Shown: positions 34,423-43,644, counted from the first letter of the stretch. The stretch: DNA of 64,000 nt from Bog-473 sp963756025 (GCA_963756025.1 CAVWMF010000001.1:310001-374000); one strand, 5' to 3'. Made by a program: numbers and translations. The notes: generated by a model from the letters alone, not told the origin.

Positions 34423-34929
34423 GGCTGGGCGTCGGGTTCTTCCGACGCATTTGTCTCGGGCATCCTTCGTTCTCACGTGATTTCGTTCTGTCCCTTCTGT
34501 GGTTCTGGCCCTTGGTGTCGTTCTGGGCCTGGTTCGCGGGGAGAGCGATCGTTCGAGGATGGTGCTTTCACTGCGGGTCCACTCGCGCTGCTTCCTCCCT
34601 ATAGGAGCGACGACGCTGCCCTGTAGGAGCGACGACGCAGCGAAGAACTCCATCTCCCGTTAGGGGCCCCGCCCCGGCTCGGCCCGGCTCGGCCCGCCCC
34701 GCCCCGCCCCGGCTCGGTCCGCTCGGCCCCGGCCCCCGCTCCGGCTCGGAGGCCCAAATCAGAACATGGGGCCGCCCCTTTTCACGGACGCGCCCATATG
34801 CCCCTTCAGGGGCAGGAATGGCGATTCTGAGGAAGATGGTGCGCACAGACGGTAATGATCCGATCTGCGTCTGGTCCGGACAAGCGGTGTGACTCCAAGT
34901 GGTGCGACCCCGAAGACCCGCCCTCGCCC
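34423..34929. other. Intergenic region with direct repeats and GC-rich stretches
   Basis: About 500 bases between convergent genes. TAGGAGCGACGACGC occurs twice (34602-34616 and 34624-34638). 34665-34745 is a run of CCCCGGCTCGG/CCCGCC units. No gene seen. Confidence 0.55.
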
Positions 34930-36246
34930 TTAGGGACCGCCCTCGTCGCCGTCCTCGTCATCGTCGGACTCCCAGCCTGTGTCGTCGCCGCCGTCGGCGC
35001 CGTCATCACCGCCGTCACCCTCAGCGGCGTCGTCCCGGCCACGGACACTGCTGCGGTCCCCGTCACTGGTCCCGTCCCCCTCGCCCCCAAGGGATCCGTG
35101 GTTCTTCAGCCGATTGTGGAAGCCGCAGAGGACCTGCCCGTTCTCCTGGGTGGTCTCGCCGCCCTTGGCGAAGGGGATGATGTGGTCGATCTGGCAGCGC
35201 TCGGCGGGGGCCTCACAAAAAGGGTGGGTGCAGCACTGGTCCCTGACCTCGATGGCCCGCCGGGTCGCCCCGGTGAAGAACCTGGCCTTCTTGGAGCACT
35301 CGATGCGGGTCCCCGGAGCAAAGACGATGCGTTCGAAGTCCGCCCCCTCCAGCCAGGGCAAAAGGGCCCCGGGGCTGACCACGGGGCCCCCTTCGATCTG
35401 GCTGATGCGGCCGAAGAGGGTTTCATAACCGACCAGGACACTGAAGAGGGGGGAGGGACGCCGGTCGGTCGCTTTGGCCCCCCGGGAGCGCACCGCCATC
35501 TCGACGAGGGCATCGGCCCGTCGTTGCGCCGGGGTGCGGGGCAGATCACCCAGCTTGGGGTCACGCCCGAGCGTCTCTTTGGCGCCGGCCCACTCGGCCT
35601 CGAAGAGCTCTTCTTCGATCCGGGCCAGCTCGCCGGCCACAATGGCGCCGCCGACCGGGTCGAGGCTCCCGCCCAAGAGGTACATCCCGTGCAGGCTCTG
35701 GCTCACATAGGCGTCACGTCGGGCCCGCCGGGCCATGTCGGCCTCTTGTGCCCCGTCGGGGTCGGCCATCTGGGTGAAGTAGGCCACGGCGTTGGCGAAG
35801 GGCACGAACGTGAGCTCTTTGGCCGCTTCGACCAGGGTCCCTTCACAGAGCCCGAAGGCCTCGGGGTCGGCGTGGGCCACCGCCTGGGCCGCCTTGACCA
35901 ACACGTCGACATGGGCCGGGCCGATCGACCCCGCACCGAACGCCTGGGCCACCACGGGCATGGACGGCAGGGCCCGGCCCCGGCGCAACTGAGCCCGCAT
36001 CTCGCTGAGAGGCAGGTGGCACGAGGCGGCGACCCAGGCCGGGGCACTTTGGGCCCCGTCGCTCGCCCATTCCCCACCCTCGGCGAAACTGGCCACCGCT
36101 TTTGACAGCGTGCATGACATGCTCGACAGACCACGCTCCAAGGCAAGAATCGAGTCCCGATCGCCATAGGCGAACGGGTCCATCTGCGCCAAAGAAGCCA
36201 GCACCTCGCTGAGCGCAGCCACCACGTCGACAACATCAACATCCAT
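34930..36246 (-). CDS. DUF222/13E12-type HNH endonuclease domain protein
   Basis: 438 residues. The N-terminal two thirds are the helical DUF222 region (MSCTLSKAVASFAEGGEW, QAFGAGSIGPAHVDVLVKAAQ, TPAQRRADALVEMA). The C-terminal HNH unit is VRDQCCTHPFCEAPAERCQIDHIIPFAKGGE then LCGFHNRLKNH, with two C-x(4)-C zinc-type pairs and the DH and N/H residues. The family is highly multiplied in actinobacteria and is linked to mobile 13E12 elements; the biological role is unknown. The acidic Asp/Gly tail (about 385-438) is low-complexity. ATG 36246 is preferred over a TTG at 36258. Confidence 0.9.
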   Translation of the reverse strand: MDVDVVDVVAALSEVLASLAQMDPFAYGDRDSILALERGLSSMSCTLSKAVASFAEGGEWASDGAQSAPAWVAASCHLPLSEMRAQLRRGRALPSMPVVAQAFGAGSIGPAHVDVLVKAAQAVAHADPEAFGLCEGTLVEAAKELTFVPFANAVAYFTQMADPDGAQEADMARRARRDAYVSQSLHGMYLLGGSLDPVGGAIVAGELARIEEELFEAEWAGAKETLGRDPKLGDLPRTPAQRRADALVEMAVRSRGAKATDRRPSPLFSVLVGYETLFGRISQIEGGPVVSPGALLPWLEGADFERIVFAPGTRIECSKKARFFTGATRRAIEVRDQCCTHPFCEAPAERCQIDHIIPFAKGGETTQENGQVLCGFHNRLKNHGSLGGEGDGTSDGDRSSVRGRDDAAEGDGGDDGADGGDDTGWESDDDEDGDEGGP

Positions 36247-36360
36247 GCCGCAACTCAAGCACGGGGGTGTGACATTTCACCCCTGCTGAGGGCCCACAAA
36301 AAAGAAAGAAATACCGTACAAAACCCGCAAACGAGCGACCGTTAAACGAGCGACCGTTGC

Positions 36361-36433
36361 CGGAGCGGTGGGAGCGGTGGGAGCGGTGGGAGCGACGGGA
36401 GCGGCGGAACGCCGGAACGCCGGAACGCTAAGT
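36361..36433. repeat. 9-bp and 7-bp repeat tract upstream of the HNH gene
   Basis: GTGGGAGCG-type units (36366-36395) change into CGGAACGC units (36408-36430). They are non-coding and lie between the trmI stop and the HNH gene start. Confidence 0.85.
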
Positions 36434-36458
36434 AGGGAAGGTGCGAGACCTTTACTAA

Positions 36459-36507
36459 CGACAGACCTACAACGACAGACCTACAACGACAGACCTACAA
36501 CGACAGG
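36459..36507. repeat. Three and a half tandem 14-bp copies
   Basis: CGACAGACCTACAA at 36459, 36473 and 36487, then a half copy to 36507. Immediately downstream of the trmI stop; non-coding; the unit is not a multiple of three. Confidence 0.95.
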
Positions 36508-36526
36508 AGCCACGAGACGACAATCG

Positions 36527-37477
36527 TCAGACGCTGAGGCGGCGGGCCGTGGTGAGGAACCCCGTGTGGCCCACCATGCGGTGGTCCGGCCGGACAGAGC
36601 GTGGCTCGATATGCCAAGTACGCCTCATGATCTCCTGCGTTTCCGGCAGCCCGAACGGTGCGCCTTCGTCGTCAAGCGCCTGGCGCAGGAGTGCGGTCTG
36701 GTTGATCGTCGGCAGGTACGCCAGCAGGATGCCGCCGGGGCGGAGTGCGGCGGCGGCCGCGGGGATCACTTTGTGGGGCTCGGGCATATCCAGCAAGATG
36801 CGGTCGAGGTCACGCTCATCGATGCCCTCGGTCACGTCGCGGATCTCCACCCGGTACGGCGCGTCGGGCCCAAGGGCGGCAACGACGTTGGACGTGGCCC
36901 GCTCCGCGAAGTCCTCGCGGAGCTCGTAGCCGACGACGGAGGCGCCGGCACGCAGTACGGTCATGGAAAGCGCGCCGGAACCGACACCCGCCTCGAGCAC
37001 CCGTTGGCCGGGACCGAGGTCCGCGGCGATGAGGATGGCACCGAGATCCTTCGGATAGATGACTTGGGCGCCTCTCGGCATCTTCAGCACGATGTCGCTC
37101 AGCGTCGGGCGCAGAACGAGAAATTGGCGCCCCGTGGAGCCCGTGATCGTGCGTCCCTCGTCTCCCCCGATGATGTTGTCGTGCGCAATGATCCCGGCGT
37201 GCGTGTGGAACGTGGCGCCCGCCACCAGTTTGATCAGGTAGCGCCGTTCCTTGGGGTCGATCAGAAGAATGCGCTCACCCGCCTCGAGTGCGTGCGACGG
37301 ACTGCTCGGTGACGCGCTGCTGGGTATTGACGGCTTCGTGCCGACGCCCCCGCCCGGTTCCATGTCGACCTCTTCTGAGGGGGCCTCCCCGACACCCTCA
37401 ACGCCCCCGACACCCTCGACGCCTCCAGGACTCGCGGCGGCTGAAGGCTCGGGACTAGGCGTTGTCGTCAACGGCAT
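36527..37477 (-). CDS. trmI: tRNA (adenine-58-N1)-methyltransferase TrmI
   Basis: 316 residues. After a 50-residue Pro/Gly/acidic N-terminal extension comes the TrmI core: an N-terminal beta domain (GERILLIDPKERRYLIKLVAG), the MPRGAQVIYPKDLGAIL segment, SAM motif I (VLEAGVGSGALSMTVL), LDMPEPHKVI and a C-terminal part with GRRAMVGHTGFLTTARR-like end. It methylates A58 of tRNAs. In mycobacteria the gene lies close to mpa; here a phosphoesterase, ferredoxin and HNH gene separate them. The start overlaps the upstream gene by 23 nt. Confidence 0.94.
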   Translation of the reverse strand: MPLTTTPSPEPSAAASPGGVEGVGGVEGVGEAPSEEVDMEPGGGVGTKPSIPSSASPSSPSHALEAGERILLIDPKERRYLIKLVAGATFHTHAGIIAHDNIIGGDEGRTITGSTGRQFLVLRPTLSDIVLKMPRGAQVIYPKDLGAILIAADLGPGQRVLEAGVGSGALSMTVLRAGASVVGYELREDFAERATSNVVAALGPDAPYRVEIRDVTEGIDERDLDRILLDMPEPHKVIPAAAAALRPGGILLAYLPTINQTALLRQALDDEGAPFGLPETQEIMRRTWHIEPRSVRPDHRMVGHTGFLTTARRLSV

Positions 37478-37955
37478 CAGCGGGCCGAGCGCCGCCGCGC
37501 ACACCTATGGCGTCACCACCCCGGCCGTAGCCCCGGCGTTTCACCTCGCTCTTGCCGGCGCTCTTGCCGTCGCTCCTGCCGGCGCTCTTCGCCGCGCTCT
37601 CAGTGTCCTTCGCCGCCCGCTTCGCGTTCTTCGCACTGAGCTTCGCCTCTATCTTGGCGTTCTCCGCCCGCAGCTTCGCCTCCTGCTTGGCGCTCTCCTT
37701 CGCCTTCTGCTTCGCGCGGCGCTTGTCGGCCCGACTCCCGCCGTCCTCGCTCTCGAACACGGGATCGTCATAATTCCTGACCGAGATCAGGACTCGTTCG
37801 CCCGGCGAGATCCGCACCGACGACACCACGCCGCCCCGCTCATTCAACGACCGGCGCAGGACGAAGGCACACAGAGCGATCAGCGCCCAGGTCCAGTCGC
37901 CGGCGAGTCCGCGTCGCACGGAGGCGCGCAGGATGCGCCGTAGAAGAACGTCCAT
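37455..37955 (-). CDS. Lys/Ala-rich coiled-coil protein with membrane-near N-terminus
   Basis: 166 residues. An N-terminal hydrophobic stretch (WTWALIALCAFVLRRSL, about 22-38) may be a membrane anchor. About 75-135 is a charged helix with repeats of AKxxAKxxAK, a coiled coil or nucleic-acid-binding helix. The C-terminal end is basic and Gly-rich. No family recognised. It lies 8 nt downstream of the small membrane gene and overlaps trmI, suggesting one operon with it. Confidence 0.65.
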   Translation of the reverse strand: MDVLLRRILRASVRRGLAGDWTWALIALCAFVLRRSLNERGGVVSSVRISPGERVLISVRNYDDPVFESEDGGSRADKRRAKQKAKESAKQEAKLRAENAKIEAKLSAKNAKRAAKDTESAAKSAGRSDGKSAGKSEVKRRGYGRGGDAIGVRGGARPADAVDDNA

Positions 37956-37963
37956 GAGGCGAC

Positions 37964-38185
37964 CTACAGCCGCCGGATCTCAACGACGGCCGAGCGGCTG
38001 CGCCCGCGGCGACGCCCGAAGAGGAAGGCCAAGGTGACCGCGGCCATGGCGGCCGCGCCGGCGGTCGCCAGACCCTGAGGGGCGGCGGCCCGCGCTGTGG
38101 CCTCGCCCTCCCCCATCAGGTTGGAGTAGGCCGCTTGAAGATCCTCTCGCGTGATGCGTCGTCCGTTGGTCCCTGGCCCTGGCAT
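37964..38185 (-). CDS. Small one-helix membrane protein
   Basis: 73 residues: a hydrophilic N-terminus (GRRITREDLQAAYSNLMGEG), a membrane helix (LATAGAAAMAAVTLAFLFG, about 42-60) and a basic C-terminus RRRGRSRSAVVEIRRL, so N-out/C-in is likely. Its ATG shares one base with the stop of the holin-like gene (TGATG), showing coupling. Unknown function. Confidence 0.7.
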   Translation of the reverse strand: MPGPGTNGRRITREDLQAAYSNLMGEGEATARAAAPQGLATAGAAAMAAVTLAFLFGRRRGRSRSAVVEIRRL

Positions 38186-38595
38186 CAGGTGTTTCCTTCC
38201 TTTGCCTCTCGTGGTGCACTCCCCTGCCCCGCCGTTGCGTTCCGGTTCACCGGGACCTTCTGGGCGCCCGGCCCCGCCGTGATGCGCCACGCCGCCACGC
38301 CCGCCACACCGGCCCCGATCAGCGAGACGGCGAAGTACGGGACCCAGGACCAGTTGCCGGTGAGCGCGGTTCCTGTCTCATCTTGGAGGACCCGGAGCAC
38401 GCCGACGAGCAGGAGCAGGACGCCGACGGCGATCGCCAGTGACCCCGACACGCCCCAGAGCAGGAACCTTCCGAGCCCCTGGAGCGGCGCGAGCGTCTCC
38501 TGCTTGAGGTAATCGACGGTGATCTTGAACGCATCATCGCCGGCGCGACGCAGCCCGCGGGGGCCGTCAGCCGGATTCGAGCGAAATGGTGCCAT
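38185..38595 (-). CDS. Phage-holin-like (superfamily III) membrane protein
   Basis: 136 residues with two membrane helices (LLWGVSGSLAIAVGVLLLLVG and AVSLIGAGVAGVAAWRITAG) separated by a short loop, a pattern of the Phage_holin_3_6 family common in actinobacterial genomes outside prophages. There are no lysis genes nearby, so it is probably a house-keeping membrane protein. ATG 38595 is chosen over 38607 and 38634 by alignment to the start of the amphipathic region. Confidence 0.75.
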   Translation of the reverse strand: MAPFRSNPADGPRGLRRAGDDAFKITVDYLKQETLAPLQGLGRFLLWGVSGSLAIAVGVLLLLVGVLRVLQDETGTALTGNWSWVPYFAVSLIGAGVAGVAAWRITAGPGAQKVPVNRNATAGQGSAPREAKEGNT

Positions 38596-38867
38596 GTGGC
38601 CCGCCATCCTGGTCTGTTGTCCGGTGTGGTGCAAACACCGGTCTGGTTTTCACTGCCTGGGTGTATTTTCTGCCCGGCACCAGAGACCCCCGCCGGTGGG
38701 ATCCCCGGTGACCAGAAGCCGCCTCGACGTCGCCTTCACCCCGGCTGGTACTCCGCGACCCCGGCCGTCTCCGCCACAAACCATAGGGCTTCACCCCGAT
38801 AGCCCCGGGGATTACCCCCCGAACACCCGCCGGACACCCCCGTCGACCACCCGGACGACTGTCCGGA

Positions 38868-39404
38868 TCAGGCCCGCGGGCGGAAGATATAGGTGGAGTT
38901 GGCCCGGGCCACCAGGCGCCCGTCGGCCCCCGCGGCATGACCAGCCGTGGGGCCGCCGCTGCCGACGCCAGCCGTGGGGCCGCCGCTGCCGACGCCAGCC
39001 GTGGGGCCGCCGCTGCCGACGCCAGCCGTGGGGCCGCCGCTGCCGACGCTCGGGCCGCCGCTGCCGGGGGCGGTAGCCCAGATACTGGCCTCGACGAACG
39101 CCACCGTCGACCCGCCCGAGACAACTTCCGCCGTGCAGGTGAGGACGGCGTCGGGCGGGACCGGGGCGAGAAAGCTGATCTTCATCTCGGCATTGGCGCA
39201 GAAGACCTTGCGACCTTGCGTGAAGGTGACCGCGGCCGCTCCCATCGACGAGTCGGCGAAGGCTCCGAGGAATCCTCCTTGCATGGTGCCGGCCGGATTG
39301 GCGAAGCGCTCGTCCGCCGTCATGCGCCAGGTGCAGCGGCCCGGCACCGACTTGTCCACGCAGACCATGCCGAGGGTGAGGTCGCTGTTGGGGGGCACCT
39401 GCAT
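38868..39404 (-). CDS. PaaI-type hotdog thioesterase with repeat insertion
   Basis: 178 residues. The hotdog fold is plain: GTMQGGFLGAFADSSMGAAAV (active-site region with Asp) and AEMKISFLAPVPPDAVLTCTAEVVSGG. Between the last two beta strands sits an insert of four SGGPTAGVG units coded by 27-bp repeats, after which GRLVARANSTYIFR completes the fold. It likely hydrolyses an acyl-CoA. The start may be ATG 39404; an in-frame ATG at 39509 would add a low-complexity PNSSG/PDSPG extension. Confidence 0.85.
   Translation of the reverse strand: MQVPPNSDLTLGMVCVDKSVPGRCTWRMTADERFANPAGTMQGGFLGAFADSSMGAAAVTFTQGRKVFCANAEMKISFLAPVPPDAVLTCTAEVVSGGSTVAFVEASIWATAPGSGGPSVGSGGPTAGVGSGGPTAGVGSGGPTAGVGSGGPTAGHAAGADGRLVARANSTYIFRPRA
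38941..39048. repeat. Four tandem 27-bp copies inside the thioesterase gene
   Basis: Units at 38941, 38968, 38995 and 39022, each starting CCAGCCGTGGGG and identical over 27 bp, with a partial fifth copy after. Multiples of three keep the frame. Confidence 0.97.
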
Positions 39405-39547
39405 GCGGTGACGTTTCGGTGACGACCCTGCCGGCTCCGGCGCGGTCCCCGGCGAATCCGGCGTGATTCCCGACGAGTTCGGCGCGGTCCCCGACGAGTT
39501 CGGCGTCATTCGTGGTGAGGATAGGCGAGCACTGGGTAGGGTGAAGC

Positions 39548-42500
39548 ATGACCCCCGCAGCGTCTTCAGCAGCCTCCTCGGCAGCCTCCTTGGCAGCGTC
39601 CAATGCGCCGCCTCCGCTCCCCCCGGTCGTCCAAGATCCGGCGCTGGTCCAACTGGGCATCAACGTGATCCGCGGCCTCGCCATGGATGCGCCCGAGCAA
39701 GCCAATTCGGGCCACTCGGGCACGGCGATGGCCCTCGCTCCCCTGGCCCACGTGCTGTGGACACGGATCATGCGGCACGACCCGCAGGCGTCGCATTGGC
39801 CCGACCGGGACCGGTTCGTGCTGTCGAACGGGCACACGTGCATTCTGCTGTACTCGCTCCTCTACCTGACGGGCTACGACCTCTCGCTGGACGACCTCCG
39901 GCAGTTCCGCCAGTTCGGGAGCCGGACGCCGGGGCATCCCGAGCGGCTCGATACCGACGGCGTCGAAGTGACCACCGGTCCGCTCGGCCAGGGCGTGGCG
40001 AATGCGGTCGGCCTGGCCATCGCCGAACGGGTCGTGCGGGCCCGCTTCGGCAGCGACGTCTGCAACCACCGTACCTACGTCATCGCCGGGGACGGCTGCT
40101 TCATGGAGGGCATCTCGCACGAGGCGGCGTCGCTGGCCGGTCACCTCAAGTTGGGCCGCCTGATGGCGTTCTACGACGACAACCACATCACGATCGACGG
40201 CCCCACCGAGCTGACCTACAACGACAATGTCGAGGAGCGCTTCGAGGCCTACGGCTGGAACGTGCGCAATCTCGGTGAGATGGCCAATGACGTCGACGGC
40301 CTGGAAGCGGCCATCCGCGACGCACTCGATGCGCCGAGTGACGGCCCCGACGCCAAGCCCACCCTCCTGGTGCTGCGGAGTCACATCGGTTGGCCGTCGC
40401 CCAAGTTGACCGACACCGCCGCCGCCCACGGGTCACCGTTCGGAGCCGACGAGATCCGGGTGACCAAGGAGCTCCTGGGCCTGCCCCCCGACGAGACCTT
40501 CTGGGTGCCCGACGAAGTGCGCTCCTTCTACGAGCAGGAGGTGACCCGCGGCGGGGCCTACCGCAAGGAATGGGAAGAGCGCTTCGCCGCCTGGGACGGC
40601 GACCGGGTCGCCTGGGAGGCGGCGCAGGCCGGCCGGGGCATCCCGGGCTGGGACGACAAGCTCCCGACGTTCGAGGCCGGCACCAAGCTGGCCACACGTC
40701 ACGCCATCAACCAGTGCATCAATGCCTCGTCGGAGGGTCTGCCCGGACTGGTGGCCGGGTCGGCCGACCTCACCGGCAACAACGGGGTGCTGGTCAAGGG
40801 CGCCGAGATCCAAGCGGCGGAGACCCCCGGCGGCGGCCAGCTGCACTACGGCATCCGCGAGCACGGGATGGGCGGCGTCATGAACGGTCTGGCGGCCCAC
40901 GGCGGCGTGCTTCCCGTCGGGGGAACCTTCTTCGTCTTCAGCGACTACATGCGCCCGTCGGTGCGCCTGGCCGGGCTCTCGCGGTACCACGTGATCTATT
41001 CATGGACCCATGACTCCATCGGCCTGGGCGAGGACGGGCCTACGCACCAGCCGGTGGAGCAGTTGGCCTCCTTGCGGGCCATGCCGGGGCTGGACCTGGT
41101 GCGTCCCGCCGACGCCAACGAGACGTTGCAGGCCTGGCGCCTCGCCGTCGACGCCGAGCGGCCGGTCGGGCTGGCCCTGAGCCGCCAGGACATCCCGGTG
41201 TTGGCGCAGACCGAGGCGCTGGCCGAGGCCGGCGTGGCCAAGGGCGGCTACGTGCTGGCGCAGGCCAGCAGCGAGCCGCGGGTCGTGCTGATCGGTACGG
41301 GGAGCGAAGTGCATCTCTGTCTCGAAGCCGCCAAGCTCCTGGAGGGCGCAGGGGTGCCGGCGCAGGTCGTCTCGCTGCCGTGTTGGGAATGGTTCGAGGA
41401 GCAGGACGACGTCTACCGCGAACAGGTGCTCCCCCACCGCGTGCCCGCGCTCAGCGTCGAAGCGGGCTCGACCTTCGGTTGGAGCCGCTACGCCGACGAC
41501 TCCATCGGGCTCGACCGTTTCGGGGCGTCCGCCCCCGGTACGACCGCCCTGGAAAAGTTGGGCTTCACGGTTGAACATGTGGTCGAACGGGCACATGCCC
41601 TCCTGAACGCCAAAGCGAAAATCCTGAACGAGCAAGCGACTGAGCAAGGAGCTCCCTACATGACCCGTCTCCATGAACTGTACGAAATCGGTGGCCAGAG
41701 CCCCTGGCTGGACAACCTGCGCCGCGACTGGCTCGAGGACGGGAAGCTGGCCGAGTTCGTCGCGATGGGCGTGCGCGGCCTCACTTCCAACCCCACCATT
41801 CTGGCCAAGGCCATCAGTGGGCAGAACACGTACGACGAGCAATTCGCCGAGCTGATGAAGGACCACACGGTCGACAGCGCGTACTGGGAGCTGGCCATCA
41901 CCGACATCGAACAGGCGCTCCAGCTGCTGCGGCCGGTCTACGACGAGAGCGACGGCGAGGACGGCTACGTCTCGCTGGAAGTGTCGCCCGCCCTGGCCCA
42001 TGACACCGAGACGACCGTGCGCGACGCCCGCATGCTCCACACCCGCATCGCCCAGCCCAATCTGTTGGTCAAGATCCCGGCGACGAAAGAGGGTGTGCCG
42101 GCGATCAACACCATGATCAGTGAAGGCCGCAGCATCAACGTCACGCTGATTTTCGGGATCGACCGCTACGACGAGGTGATCGAGGCGTATATCAGCGGTA
42201 TCGAGGCGCTCGTGAAGGCCGGACGGACCGAAGACCTCCCGCACGTGGCGAGCGTGGCGTCGTTCTTCGTCAGCCGGGTCGACACGGAGGTCGACCGGCG
42301 CCTCGAGACGTTGGCCGGGGGAGCGACGGGTGACCCCGCCATCCTCGCCCTGCGGGGCAAGGCGGCGGTGGCCCAGGCCCAGGTGGCCTATCAGCATTTC
42401 CATACCGCGTTCACCACGGACCGCTGGAAGGCGCTCGACGCCCAGGGGGCCCGGGTCCAGCGTCCGCTGTGGGCGTCGACGTCGACCAAGAACCCGGCCT

Positions 42501-42778
42501 ACGACGATCTGCTCTACGTGGACTCGCTCATCGGTCCATCGACGGTGAACACGTTGCCTGAGGCGACCATCGAGGCGTTCGTGGATCATGGGGTGCTGCA
42601 TCGGACAGTGGACGCCGACCCCGATGCCGCGGCGGCGACGCTGGCCCAGCTGAAGGACGTGGGCATCGACATGGAGGACGTCGAGCAGACGCTCGAGAAC
42701 GAAGGCGTCGCCTCGTTCGCCAAGTCGTTCGACGAGCTGCTGCAGTCGCTCAGCGACAAGGCCGCCACCTTCACGTGA
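39548..42778 (+). CDS. tkt-tal: Transketolase-transaldolase fusion
   Basis: 1076 residues. 1-30 is an Ala/Ser leader. About 31-690 is transketolase: HSGTAMALAPL, the thiamine-diphosphate motif GDGCFMEGISHEAASLAG...YDDN and the pyrimidine domain (VGGTFFVFSDYMRPSVRLA). About 704-1076 is transaldolase: RGLTSNPTILAKAISG and NLLVKIPATKEG, whose Lys forms the Schiff base. The linker near 690-704 includes an internal AAGGAG (41646-41651) 8 nt before an in-frame ATG (41660), so free transaldolase may also be made. It is coupled to pgl by a 4-nt overlap. Confidence 0.95.
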   Translation: MTPAASSAASSAASLAASNAPPPLPPVVQDPALVQLGINVIRGLAMDAPEQANSGHSGTAMALAPLAHVLWTRIMRHDPQASHWPDRDRFVLSNGHTCILLYSLLYLTGYDLSLDDLRQFRQFGSRTPGHPERLDTDGVEVTTGPLGQGVANAVGLAIAERVVRARFGSDVCNHRTYVIAGDGCFMEGISHEAASLAGHLKLGRLMAFYDDNHITIDGPTELTYNDNVEERFEAYGWNVRNLGEMANDVDGLEAAIRDALDAPSDGPDAKPTLLVLRSHIGWPSPKLTDTAAAHGSPFGADEIRVTKELLGLPPDETFWVPDEVRSFYEQEVTRGGAYRKEWEERFAAWDGDRVAWEAAQAGRGIPGWDDKLPTFEAGTKLATRHAINQCINASSEGLPGLVAGSADLTGNNGVLVKGAEIQAAETPGGGQLHYGIREHGMGGVMNGLAAHGGVLPVGGTFFVFSDYMRPSVRLAGLSRYHVIYSWTHDSIGLGEDGPTHQPVEQLASLRAMPGLDLVRPADANETLQAWRLAVDAERPVGLALSRQDIPVLAQTEALAEAGVAKGGYVLAQASSEPRVVLIGTGSEVHLCLEAAKLLEGAGVPAQVVSLPCWEWFEEQDDVYREQVLPHRVPALSVEAGSTFGWSRYADDSIGLDRFGASAPGTTALEKLGFTVEHVVERAHALLNAKAKILNEQATEQGAPYMTRLHELYEIGGQSPWLDNLRRDWLEDGKLAEFVAMGVRGLTSNPTILAKAISGQNTYDEQFAELMKDHTVDSAYWELAITDIEQALQLLRPVYDESDGEDGYVSLEVSPALAHDTETTVRDARMLHTRIAQPNLLVKIPATKEGVPAINTMISEGRSINVTLIFGIDRYDEVIEAYISGIEALVKAGRTEDLPHVASVASFFVSRVDTEVDRRLETLAGGATGDPAILALRGKAAVAQAQVAYQHFHTAFTTDRWKALDAQGARVQRPLWASTSTKNPAYDDLLYVDSLIGPSTVNTLPEATIEAFVDHGVLHRTVDADPDAAAATLAQLKDVGIDMEDVEQTLENEGVASFAKSFDELLQSLSDKAATFT
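41646..41662 (+). promoter_or_regulatory. Internal ribosome-binding site and ATG in tkt-tal
   Basis: AAGGAG at 41646-41651, 8 nt spacer, ATG at 41660-41662 in frame with the fusion (codon 705). The protein starting here (MTRLHELYEIGG) matches the normal start of a stand-alone transaldolase. Confidence 0.6.
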
Positions 42779-43503
42779 TAACGCCGGTGGACGACGTCCC
42801 GGCCGCGTTCACCCGGACGATCATCGAGGCGTTCGCCGCCCGCCCGGGCGAGCGCTTCGCGCTCATGCTCTCCGGCGGTCCGATCGCCAAGCTCTGCTAC
42901 GAGCATCTGAGTGCGGCCACGACCGGCGCGGCGGCGGGGGCCGACGATGCGGGCAGCGGCACGGTACCGACGGCGCATCCGGCCTTCGACTGGTCCCTGG
43001 TCGACATCTACATGGGCGACGAGCGACTGGTCGCGCCCGACGACGAGGATGCCAATCAACGCCTCGTGCGTGAGGCCATCGTCGACCGGGTGGGCCTCCT
43101 CGGCTCCTTCCGGCCGATGCCGACGACGGGACCCGTCGAAGAATGCGTGGCCGACTACCAGCGGGTCCTGGCCAACGTCCTGGCCGGGCCCGGGATCGAC
43201 CTCGTCCACCTGGGCATGGGGGCCGACGGCCATACGGCCTCGCTCTTCCCGCACGCCCCCACCCTCGATGCGCCGCCCGACCTCCTGGTCGCTGCGACCC
43301 AGGATCCGAACGGGCGGAACGCCCACCCCCGGTTGACCGTGACGCTCCCGGTGATAAACGCCGCCCGTTGCGCCGTCTTCACCGTCGCCGGCGACAGCAA
43401 GCGTGACGCCGTGGCCGCCCTGCGCCGCGGCGACGACATCCCGGCGGCCCGGGTGCAGGCCGCACGGGTCGTCTGGTTGATCGACCAGGCTGCGTCCGGC
43501 TAA
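42775..43503 (+). CDS. pgl: 6-phosphogluconolactonase
   Basis: 242 residues from a GTG. The signature GMGADGHTASLFPHAP and the N-terminal LMLSGGPIAKLCYEHL identify Pgl, which hydrolyses 6-phosphogluconolactone in the oxidative pentose-phosphate path. MGDERLVAPDDEDANQR is also conserved. It overlaps tkt-tal by 4 nt (GTGA), a clear pentose-phosphate operon. No zwf or gnd follows. Confidence 0.93.
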   Translation: MITPVDDVPAAFTRTIIEAFAARPGERFALMLSGGPIAKLCYEHLSAATTGAAAGADDAGSGTVPTAHPAFDWSLVDIYMGDERLVAPDDEDANQRLVREAIVDRVGLLGSFRPMPTTGPVEECVADYQRVLANVLAGPGIDLVHLGMGADGHTASLFPHAPTLDAPPDLLVAATQDPNGRNAHPRLTVTLPVINAARCAVFTVAGDSKRDAVAALRRGDDIPAARVQAARVVWLIDQAASG

Positions 43504-43644
43504 GGGCGTCCGGCTAAGGGCGTCGGCTAAGGGCGTCGGCTAAGGCGGACGGCGGTGCGGACGGCGGTGCGGCCGGAGGGGTTGTATCGGTCGCGACGGA
43601 CGGGTCCGGTCCGCCCCGGCCCCCGGGTGTCTAGATTGGCCCCA
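43504..43644. other. Leader of fbiC with short repeats
   Basis: GGCTAAGGGCGTC-type units (43498-43545) and GCGGACGGCGGT units (43545-43572). TAGATT at 43632-43637 lies 7 nt before the fbiC ATG and no ribosome-binding site is visible, so a leaderless start is possible. Confidence 0.5.

Noticed and set aside
34423..34929. tRNA or small structural RNA in the GC-rich gap
   Set aside because: No T-loop or anticodon-arm pattern found; the region consists of C/G-rich repeats.
38185..38595. Prophage remnant
   Set aside because: The holin-like protein has no lysin, capsid or integrase genes nearby; this family is widespread outside phages.
39566..40429. 287-codon minus-strand open frame
   Set aside because: Antisense to the transketolase N-terminus.
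41000..42601. 533-codon minus-strand open frame over tkt-tal
   Set aside because: Antisense to conserved transketolase and transaldolase domains.
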